Assembly: GCA_017629395.1 (NCBI GenBank)
Contig: JAGBXH010000407.1
Location: 1-9,206, forward strand
DNA length: 9,206 nt
From: Clostridia bacterium
GTDB taxonomy: Bacteria > Bacillota > Clostridia > Oscillospirales > CAG-272
Direction of reading: 5' to 3'
The notes under the pieces were generated by a model that saw nothing but the letters and a program-made list of their open reading frames with translations, was not told the origin of the DNA and did not search any database. Position 1 is the first letter of the stretch, and every line of letters starts with the position of its first letter. Below, in pieces: positions 3,713 through 9,206 of this stretch. Both the position numbers and the translations under genes were made by a program.

Positions 3713-4837
3713 TTACAGCAGCAGATTACGCTCTGTTTCCTTATCGAAGAAGTGCATGACCTTGCCCTCGAAGGTAACGTAGATGGTGGTGCCATAGATC
3801 ATTGCCTTGCGCTCGTTGTCATCAAGTGCAATGGTGGGAATGCGCACGATCAGCTTATCGCCGTTCTCCTCTACGACGTGGAGATGCAGCTCGCTGCCCA
3901 TCATTTCGTTTACCACGATCTTGCAAGGAATTGCACCGGGATCGCCCTCTTTTGCAAGCACGATATGCTCGGGACGGACACCCAGAATGATTTCGGAGGA
4001 GCCGATTGCATTCTTTCTGAGCATTTCTGCCTTCTTGCCCGTAACTTCAATCTTTGCACCGTAGGGTGTGACGTAGTACTTGCCGTTTTCATAGATCAGC
4101 GACGTCTTGAAGGTATTCATCTTGGGCGCACCGATAAACTCTGCGACAAACAGGTTTTCGGGCATATCGAACACCTCGGTGGGGGTGCCGACCTGCTGAA
4201 TGAAGCCGTCCTTCATAATAACGATTCTGTCGCCCAGCGTCATAGCCTCGGTCTGGTCGTGGGTGACGTATATGAAGGTGGTATCAATCTTCTGACGCAG
4301 CAGAATGATCTCTGCTCTCATCTGGTTACGCAGCTTTGCGTCCAGGTTGGAAAGCGGTTCGTCCATCAAAAAGACCTTACTGTCACGCACCATGGCACGG
4401 CCGATGGCAACTCTCTGCCTCTGACCGCCCGAAAGTGCTCTGGGCTTTCTGGTCAGATACTCGGTAATGCCGAGAATCTCGGCTGCCTGTGTGACCTTCT
4501 GGTACACTTCATCCTGCGGAGCCTTTTTCAGACGCAGGCTGAACGCCATATTCTCAAATACGGTCAGGTGCGGATAAAGCGCGTAGTTCTGGAATACCAT
4601 TGCGATATCTCTGTCGCGGGGCTGCAGGTCGTTGACGACCACACCGTCGATCTCAACAGTCCCCTCGGAAATGTCCTCAAGACCTGCGATCATGCGCAGC
4701 GTGGTGGATTTCCCGCAGCCAGAAGGGCCTACGAATACGATAAACTCCTTATCTGCAATATCCAGGTTGAAATCCTGAACCGCAACCGTATCTTTGCCGT
4801 ATATTTTCTTTACGTTAGTTAACTTTACACTTGCCAT
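3713..4837 (-). CDS. malK: Sugar ABC transporter ATPase, MalK/MsmX/UgpC type
   Basis: This 374-aa cytoplasmic ATPase powers the MalFG channel as a dimer. All nucleotide-binding motifs are intact: Walker A GPSGCGKST (37-45), Q-loop within VFQNYALYPH (Gln 83), signature LSGGQRQ (135-141), Walker B VFLMDEP (155-161), D-loop SNLDAK and switch His in THDQ (193). From about residue 236 comes the C-terminal OB/TOBE region with GVRPEHI, typical of MalK/MsmX. The length fits the family (about 365-380). I chose the ATG at 4837 because GGAGG lies 5 bases upstream; an in-frame TTG at 4849 would place the ribosome binding site inside the gene. It follows malG after 12 bases and is the last gene of the operon. 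MsmX-type ATPases in Firmicutes often serve several sugar importers, so it may not be dedicated to this one. Confidence 0.96.
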   Translation of the reverse strand: MASVKLTNVKKIYGKDTVAVQDFNLDIADKEFIVFVGPSGCGKSTTLRMIAGLEDISEGTVEIDGVVVNDLQPRDRDIAMVFQNYALYPHLTVFENMAFSLRLKKAPQDEVYQKVTQAAEILGITEYLTRKPRALSGGQRQRVAIGRAMVRDSKVFLMDEPLSNLDAKLRNQMRAEIILLRQKIDTTFIYVTHDQTEAMTLGDRIVIMKDGFIQQVGTPTEVFDMPENLFVAEFIGAPKMNTFKTSLIYENGKYYVTPYGAKIEVTGKKAEMLRKNAIGSSEIILGVRPEHIVLAKEGDPGAIPCKIVVNEMMGSELHLHVVEENGDKLIVRIPTIALDDNERKAMIYGTTIYVTFEGKVMHFFDKETERNLLL

Positions 4838-4849
4838 ATTTTCCTCCAA

Positions 4850-5734
4850 TTAACCTTTCACTGCTCCGCCGGTGACACCTTCCACGTAGTACTTCTGCAA
4901 CGCAAGGAAGACTGCCACAACCGGAATTGCCACGATAACGCCTGCGGCACAGAACATGGTGTAATAATCGTTCAGATTCGTTCTTGAGAGCCACTCGAAC
5001 ATACCGACTGCCACGCTCATTCCCTGGCTGTTTTCGTGAATGAGGTAGCTTGCCAGCATAAAGTCTCCCCAGGGTGCCATAAAGCCCATCAGGATCGTGT
5101 AAATGACGATTGGCTTGGAGAGCGGCATGATCACCTTATAGAAGACCTGGAAGCGGGTGGCGCCGTCCACTCTTGCTGCCTCGTCAAGGCTCTTGGGAAT
5201 GGTATCAAAGAAGCCCTTGGATACGTAATAGCCCATACCGCTGCTCGCGCAGTAGACGATGATCAGTCCAAGCGGTGCCATTTGCATGGTCAAGCCGACG
5301 TCCGAGAACACCTTGTAGATCAGAATCATGGTCAAAAATCCCGGGAACATGCCCAGAATGAGCATGATGTTCATCAGTCCCTTTCTTCCCTTGAAGCGCA
5401 GACGCGAGAGCACGTAGCTCATGGAAAGAATGAACACGGTTTGCAGCACCGAGGTGGCAACGCCCATGATGGCGGTATTGATAAACCATTTCATAAAGTC
5501 GGTCTCTTTGAACAGTCTGACGTAATGATCAAATCCAAATTCCTTGGGAAACAGATACGCGGTCTGCATCTTGGTTTCGGTCTTGAAGGATTCAAGCAAA
5601 ATTCCCACGAACGGGAAAAGCCAGACGATGGTTATCGCGACAAGCAGCACGTAAATGATTGCATTGCTGATGCGTCTGCTTGCTTTGATGCTCAGGCTCT
5701 TCTTTCTTAATGCATTGTTATTATTTTTTTTCAT
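4850..5734 (-). CDS. malG: Maltodextrin-type ABC permease, MalG family
   Basis: This 294-aa inner-membrane permease pairs with MalF. A basic N-terminus (KKNNNN...RKKS) precedes the first helix near 24-47 (AIIYVLLVAITIVWLFPFVG). Further helices lie near 85-110, 120-142, 152-172, 205-230 and 262-282, the six expected for MalG. The EAA loop that docks to the ATPase is DEAARVDGATRFQVFYKVIM (184-203). The length agrees with the family. The ATG at 5734 shares its A with the TGA stop of malF (TGATG), giving tight coupling; GAGGAGG lies 10 bases upstream. An adjoining GTG at 5737 is an equally spaced alternative adding one residue. Confidence 0.95.
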   Translation of the reverse strand: MKKNNNNALRKKSLSIKASRRISNAIIYVLLVAITIVWLFPFVGILLESFKTETKMQTAYLFPKEFGFDHYVRLFKETDFMKWFINTAIMGVATSVLQTVFILSMSYVLSRLRFKGRKGLMNIMLILGMFPGFLTMILIYKVFSDVGLTMQMAPLGLIIVYCASSGMGYYVSKGFFDTIPKSLDEAARVDGATRFQVFYKVIMPLSKPIVIYTILMGFMAPWGDFMLASYLIHENSQGMSVAVGMFEWLSRTNLNDYYTMFCAAGVIVAIPVVAVFLALQKYYVEGVTGGAVKG

Positions 5735-7293
5735 CACTTATAGTCCTCCTCGTTCTTGGTTGAAGGAATGACGTTGTAGACGATAAGCGAAAGCACCGCA
5801 ACGACCAAGAAGATCAATATACCGACGATGGACGCCAGGTAATATTTACTTTCAGTACTTCCGAGTGTCATCTTGAACAGCCATGTGATCAAAAGGTCGG
5901 TATGACCCACCGATGCGCCGCCTGCAGTTCCCTTGATCGGGTTACCGCCCGAGAGCAGATAGATGACGTTAAAGTTATTGAGGTTTCCGACAAAGCTTGT
6001 CAGCAGGTAGGGACCCGTGACGAACAGCATGTAAGGAAGCGTGATTTTGGTAAACTGCTGCGTGGAGCTTGCACCGTCGATCTTGGCGGATTCGTAAAGG
6101 TCCTGCGGAATGTTCATCAGAATACCCGTTGCCATGAGCATGATATACGGAATACCTACCCAGATATTGATGACGATCAACAGAATCTTTGCTACGATGG
6201 GCGAATCCCACAGAGAGATAAAGTGATTGGTGGTCAGATAATTGCTGATGAACGGAATCTGCCCCAGTACTCTACCGATCAGACCCGAGGAGTCAAACAG
6301 CTTGGAGACGTACAAAAGTGAGACAAACTGCGGGATTGCAATGGTCATGACAAGCACGGTTCTCCAGAACTTCTTGATCTTGATTCCCTTCTTGTTGATC
6401 ATGATTGCCACGAACATACCAAGGAAATAGTTGGTAAAGGTTGCAAAGAACGCCCACATCAGCGTCCATGCCAGAATCTCACCGAAGGTCAGACCAAGTC
6501 CGCCGCTGCCAAAGTCGAAGATTTCGTTGAAATGCTTGAATCCGACCCAGGAGAACAAATTGGAATAGCCATCGTGTGCAGCGTCGTAGCTGGTAAACGC
6601 AATCAGCACCATGAAAATGATGGGGAGAATGGTAAACGCGATGATACCTGTCAAAGGCAGCGCAAGCAGCGTTTTGTGGAACTGGTCGTCAAGAAGAGAC
6701 TTCAAGTCATCCTTGCCGCTCTTGATCTTTTTGCCCTTTGCACGGATGTCCATGCAAATGCGGCACTGCTTGACCTGCATTCTCCAGGTCACGACGAAAG
6801 CTACAATGAAAATCACGGTCAGAAGTGCGTACAAAAGTACCTTGACAGAGTCGTCACCCGCTACCCATACGTCGGTGTCGTAAATGGGATCATATTCAAA
6901 TCTTCCCTGCTCGGTACCGACCGTTGCACCCTTGACAAACCAATTGCATTTGCCAAGCCAATACAAGCCACCGCTGGGGACGAACATATATGCGAAAAAG
7001 ATCAGCTCAAAGGCAAGGAACATGATGCCGCGCATCACCTGTCCGTAATAGAGGTTGCCAAAGCCGAACAGGAAGAAGGACAGCTTGACAGCCCAGTTGC
7101 CTTTGGCAAAGGTTGTTCCGATATCCAGTACTTCGTTTTTTACGGTAATCCCGCAGGACTTGATAAATCTCCAAATCCCCAGTCCAACGTTCTTGAACCA
7201 AACGGGGATCGCGCAGATAAACATCAGCAGATTATACCAAAAGGCTTGAAACTTATTCAGCTTTAAATATTCCAGATCGTTTAGTCTTTTCAT
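5734..7293 (-). CDS. malF: Maltodextrin-type ABC permease, MalF family, with long N-terminal membrane extension
   Basis: This 519-aa membrane permease pairs with MalG. The transport core occupies about residues 205-515. It has helices near 208-234, 272-300, 312-332, 366-392, 420-440 and 485-508, and the EAA loop ESAKIDGASSTQQFTKITLP (401-420). The first 200 residues are additional. They hold a hydrophobic segment near 17-33, a glycine-rich membrane segment GFGNLYYGQVMRGIMF (77-92) continuing to about 105, an extracellular-looking loop, a helix at 150-170, and then a basic linker RAKGKKIKSGK (184-194). Gut clostridial MalF proteins often have such an extension, and it is much longer than in many 290-aa relatives. 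The start codon is 15 bases from the AAGGAGGG, which is unusually far. The gap contains a four-codon frame, GTG CGT TTT CTA TGA, whose stop overlaps the malF ATG. Confidence 0.94.
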   Translation of the reverse strand: MKRLNDLEYLKLNKFQAFWYNLLMFICAIPVWFKNVGLGIWRFIKSCGITVKNEVLDIGTTFAKGNWAVKLSFFLFGFGNLYYGQVMRGIMFLAFELIFFAYMFVPSGGLYWLGKCNWFVKGATVGTEQGRFEYDPIYDTDVWVAGDDSVKVLLYALLTVIFIVAFVVTWRMQVKQCRICMDIRAKGKKIKSGKDDLKSLLDDQFHKTLLALPLTGIIAFTILPIIFMVLIAFTSYDAAHDGYSNLFSWVGFKHFNEIFDFGSGGLGLTFGEILAWTLMWAFFATFTNYFLGMFVAIMINKKGIKIKKFWRTVLVMTIAIPQFVSLLYVSKLFDSSGLIGRVLGQIPFISNYLTTNHFISLWDSPIVAKILLIVINIWVGIPYIMLMATGILMNIPQDLYESAKIDGASSTQQFTKITLPYMLFVTGPYLLTSFVGNLNNFNVIYLLSGGNPIKGTAGGASVGHTDLLITWLFKMTLGSTESKYYLASIVGILIFLVVAVLSLIVYNVIPSTKNEEDYK

Positions 7294-7325
7294 AGAAAAC
7301 GCACAAACCCTCCTTATTTAAGATG

Positions 7326-7392
7326 AAAGGCATTGTGAGTCGAAACACAAGACAACTGTCTTCCTTGTATGTCGGCTAACAATGCCTTTTTT
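7326..7392. promoter_or_regulatory. Long imperfect hairpin between malE and malF
   Basis: AAAGGCATTGT (7326-7336) and ACAATGCCTTT (7379-7389) are perfect 11-bp arms. After one mismatch the stem continues with AGTCGA (7338-7343) against TCGGCT (7372-7377, one G-U), and AAGAC/GTCTT (7349-7353/7358-7362) closes the tip with a 4-base loop. A T6 run follows on the plus-strand side only. In the mal transcript (minus strand) the structure ends about 20 bases before the malF ribosome binding site. It could act as a partial terminator or an mRNA stabiliser. Confidence 0.6.
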
Positions 7393-7398
7393 CGAAGG

Positions 7399-7424
7399 CG
7401 GGTGAGCCACTAAGGGCTCACCCG
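7399..7424. promoter_or_regulatory. GC-rich 10-bp hairpin just downstream of malE
   Basis: CGGGTGAGCC (7399-7408) pairs perfectly with GGCTCACCCG (7415-7424) around a 6-base loop. It starts 27 bases after the malE stop and has no T-run on the minus strand. It is well placed to block 3' exonucleases and leave more malE than malF message, the role known for the REP structures between malE and malF in E. coli. Confidence 0.6.
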
Positions 7425-7451
7425 ATCATATCGATAAGTATTTAACTTAAA

Positions 7452-8969
7452 TTACTGTGCGGGAACCAGCTCGATGGTAACGGTGTCACCGATTACCAGC
7501 TTAACCTGGTACTTGCCGTCAGCCTCAACAACAATGTTAGCGCCGTTAGATTCGCCGTTTACACCGTAGTTGTTATCCCAAGAGAGACCCTGACGAACCT
7601 TGAACTCCTGGCCTGCAGTCATTTCGATGACAACAGAGGTCCAAGTGCCTGCGGGATCCTCGGTCATGGTGAAGTCGGTATCCCAGTTGGTGTTACCAAC
7701 GGAACCGATAACGGTCCATGCATATCTCTTTTCCGGAGGAATCTCCAGCCAAGTGCCGATAGCTGCGTCGTAGTTGTCCAGAGCTGCCTGAAGGTCTGCA
7801 TCGGAGGTTGCTGCCTTAGCGTCAGCACCCAGAACCTTTGCGATATCCCACCAAGCGCCGCCGATCTGGCCCTGAGGAACTGCGTACTCGTTCTGCTTTG
7901 CAAGAGCTGCAAGAGAAGCGTTAGCCTGAACTGCCTCGGAAGCCTGAGCTACCTTGTTGGAGGGACCCCACTCGAAGCTTGCAAATCTTTCTGCCTGGCA
8001 CTCTTCACCGGTCAGGTACTGAGCGAGCAGAGACAGAACAGCTGCCTTCTTAGCGTCGGTCTGAGGCTTAACACCCATCAGCTTGTTACCGGAGTAAGAG
8101 CCGAGGTGGTAGGACTTGCCGTCAACGGTGAAGGAAGGCAGGTCGGTTGCGCCGAGGTTCTCACCGAAGTGATCAGCAGCAGCCTGTGCGTTCCAGATAC
8201 CGGTTACAACAACGCCTGCATCGGTGAAAATGTCAGCGTTGGAGTCGTATGCGGAAGACTGAGCCAGCATCTGCATACCCTTCATAGCGATCATACCCTT
8301 TTCAGAGTTGAAGTCGTCATCAATACCGATGAACTCGCCTGCTTCGTTCATGGTCCAGTTGGAGGTGCAACCGGTTGCGAAGAAGAAGGAAGCGGTGTAC
8401 CAAGCGTTTTCAAGAGCGTAACGGATCTTTACGTTGTTAGCCTCGCAAGCAGCGATGATAGCCTCGAGGTTCTCGGGATCGGTTACGATGCTCTTATCGT
8501 AGTACATATAGTAGCCGTTATCGCTGGTCATGGGGTACGCATAGATGGTACCGGCCACGGAAGCAGCTGCAACGGAGCCTGCGTCGTTGTTAGCCTTGAT
8601 AGCCTCTGCAGCAGCCTTACCGGGAGCAGCGAGAGCAGCAGCCTGAACCAGACGAGCAAGCTGGTCCTGCGCGAAGCAGTAGATATCAGGTGCGGAAGCA
8701 ACGTCAGCAACGACCTTGGAGCCGGCATCAGCTTCGGTAACACCCTCGATGGAAGCGTTGATTACAACGCCGGGGTTCTTTTCCATGAACTTAGCGATCT
8801 GAGCCTTGAACTGATCAGCAACGCCTTCCTTCTCGGAAACCCACATGGTGATGTCATAAGTGCCTTCAAGACCCTCGGCAGGATTTTCCTCGGGAGTCTT
8901 ACAAGCCACCAGTGCCGTCATCATCATGATGGCAACTAAGACAAGAGACAAGATTTTACTCATTTTCAT
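7452..8969 (-). CDS. malE: Maltodextrin-type solute-binding lipoprotein (MalE-like) with C-terminal carbohydrate-binding-like module
   Basis: This is a 505-aa extracellular lipoprotein. The signal peptide MKMSKILSLVLVAIMMMTAL leads to the lipobox LVAC (lipidated Cys 23). A short linker then leads to a cluster-B solute-binding domain (about 35-410), with DITMWVSEKEGVADQF at its first strand, SAPDIYCFAQDQLARLVQAA, and VVVTGIWNAQAAADHFGENL around the ligand cleft. The usual family length is about 400-430 residues. From about 416 (YAWTVIGSVGNTNWDTDF) to the end follows an extra beta-rich module with GTWTSVVIEMTAGQEFKVR and GLSWDNNYG; its pattern resembles starch-binding SusE/SusF-type or CBM-like modules. 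The ATG at 8969 has GGAGG 7 bases upstream; the frame stays open upstream to 9047 but that stretch holds the promoter. Maltodextrin as substrate is inferred from the permeases, the module and the hydrolase-like neighbour. Confidence 0.93.
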   Translation of the reverse strand: MKMSKILSLVLVAIMMMTALVACKTPEENPAEGLEGTYDITMWVSEKEGVADQFKAQIAKFMEKNPGVVINASIEGVTEADAGSKVVADVASAPDIYCFAQDQLARLVQAAALAAPGKAAAEAIKANNDAGSVAAASVAGTIYAYPMTSDNGYYMYYDKSIVTDPENLEAIIAACEANNVKIRYALENAWYTASFFFATGCTSNWTMNEAGEFIGIDDDFNSEKGMIAMKGMQMLAQSSAYDSNADIFTDAGVVVTGIWNAQAAADHFGENLGATDLPSFTVDGKSYHLGSYSGNKLMGVKPQTDAKKAAVLSLLAQYLTGEECQAERFASFEWGPSNKVAQASEAVQANASLAALAKQNEYAVPQGQIGGAWWDIAKVLGADAKAATSDADLQAALDNYDAAIGTWLEIPPEKRYAWTVIGSVGNTNWDTDFTMTEDPAGTWTSVVIEMTAGQEFKVRQGLSWDNNYGVNGESNGANIVVEADGKYQVKLVIGDTVTIELVPAQ

Positions 8970-9018
8970 AAGTAATCCTCCGTAAAATTTTTTATTTTGC
9001 GCATTTTTGCACACTGAT

Positions 9019-9047
9019 ATTATAATCGTTTTATGAATTTTTGTCAA
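9019..9047 (-). promoter_or_regulatory. Perfect consensus promoter of the mal operon
   Basis: On the minus strand TTGACA (9042-9047), 17 bp, TATAAT (9019-9024), matching all 12 consensus positions. Transcription should start near 9012, about 43 bases before the malE ATG. A promoter this strong normally needs repression, which fits the operator-like sites just upstream. Confidence 0.88.
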
Positions 9048-9050
9048 TAT

Positions 9051-9064
9051 GATTAACGCTTTTT
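9051..9064 (-). promoter_or_regulatory. cre/LacI-type operator-like site next to the mal -35 box
   Basis: On the minus strand AAAAAGCGTTAATC matches the core of the catabolite-responsive element (WAARCGYTWW) exactly, but not the outer T, G, C and A. It lies 3 bases upstream of the -35 box. CcpA or a MalR-type LacI regulator could bind; poly-A context makes a chance match possible. Confidence 0.35.
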
Positions 9065-9125
9065 TTGCTTTTTAGTCATTGTCAACAATAACCTTGGGGA
9101 AATTTTGACACTTTGTTAAAATCAT

Positions 9126-9139
9126 TTTAGCCGGCTAAA
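9126..9139. promoter_or_regulatory. Perfect 14-bp palindrome upstream of malE, LacI-type operator candidate
   Basis: TTTAGCCGGCTAAA is perfectly symmetrical around a central CG, the layout of LacI/GalR-family operators. It lies about 80 bases upstream of the -35 box and 11 bases after the stop of the preceding gene. Because the same sequence could form a short hairpin after that gene, a weak terminator role is the alternative. Confidence 0.4.
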
Positions 9140-9150
9140 CTTTGGGACAA

Positions 9151-9206
9151 TCATTCAACGATCGCACTTGTCTGTGCCCCCAGCGTAAGCACCGTTCCCT
9201 TCAGCT
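9151..9206 (-). CDS. C-terminal end of an upstream gene, possibly a glycoside hydrolase
   Basis: Only the last 17 codons are present: LKGTVLTLGAQTSAIVE, then TGA (9151-9153). The pattern G-T-V-L-T-L-x-A-x-T/S-x-A-I-V-E resembles the last beta strand of the C-terminal domain of GH13 enzymes (amylases, neopullulanases, alpha-glucosidases), which often end in similar ALVLE/AIVE tails. The neighbouring maltodextrin importer supports this, but 17 residues cannot prove a family. It may be co-regulated with the importer. Confidence 0.4.
   Translation of the reverse strand, partial: LKGTVLTLGAQTSAIVE

Noticed and set aside
3752..4822. Long plus-strand reading frame opposite malK
   Set aside because: It mirrors a fully motif-conserved ATPase gene, has no ribosome binding site, and its translation has no domain; an antisense by-product of codon bias.
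5036..5710. Plus-strand frames opposite malG and malF (also 6532-7266)
   Set aside because: Histidine- and glutamine-rich chance frames opposite well-defined permease genes.
8106..8939. 277-codon plus-strand frame opposite malE
   Set aside because: Rich in V, S and G with no recognisable domain. It lies entirely antisense to the binding-protein gene, whose signal peptide and lipobox are clear.

Overview
The window most likely comes from the chromosome of an uncultured gut-type member of the Clostridia (Firmicutes). The grounds are strong AGGAGG-type ribosome binding sites, sigma-A-type promoters with 17-bp spacers, Firmicutes-style lipoprotein and sugar-transporter proteins, and intermediate GC content. 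This is an inference from style; no marker gene is present. Every protein-coding gene I could support lies on the minus strand.

Right half (3713-9206): a maltose/maltodextrin-type ABC importer operon, read right to left. It begins after the last codons of an upstream gene whose tail resembles a glycoside hydrolase (9151-9206). A consensus promoter (9019-9047) then drives malE (lipoprotein binding protein), malF and malG (permeases) and a MalK/MsmX-type ATPase. The binding protein catches the sugar at the cell surface, MalF/MalG form the channel, and two ATPase subunits power import. Two features stand out: the binding protein carries an extra C-terminal beta-rich module resembling starch-binding domains, and the malE-malF gap holds two strong RNA hairpins that could set the malE:malF ratio.

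Middle (about 2450-3700): a scar-like zone. It holds the 3' half of a tRNA-Pro(GGG) gene with its terminator but no 5' half, as expected at one end of an element integrated into a tRNA gene. Just left of it are clustered short repeats (TGACCACA and CACTA). To its right are a 41-aa small gene with its own promoter and the remains of two former genes, an alpha/beta hydrolase (N-terminal piece) and a PAP2 phosphatase (C-terminal piece).

Left part (1-2450): probable cargo of that element. It holds a 379-aa protein of unknown family with a HEPN-like R-x4-H motif (a candidate defence or toxin RNase), a small XRE regulator expressed from a promoter embedded in the end of that gene, an HNH endonuclease gene interrupted by an in-frame amber codon, a 54-aa small protein, and the start of a second XRE regulator. 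The intact tRNA-Pro and the integrase would be expected beyond the left edge.
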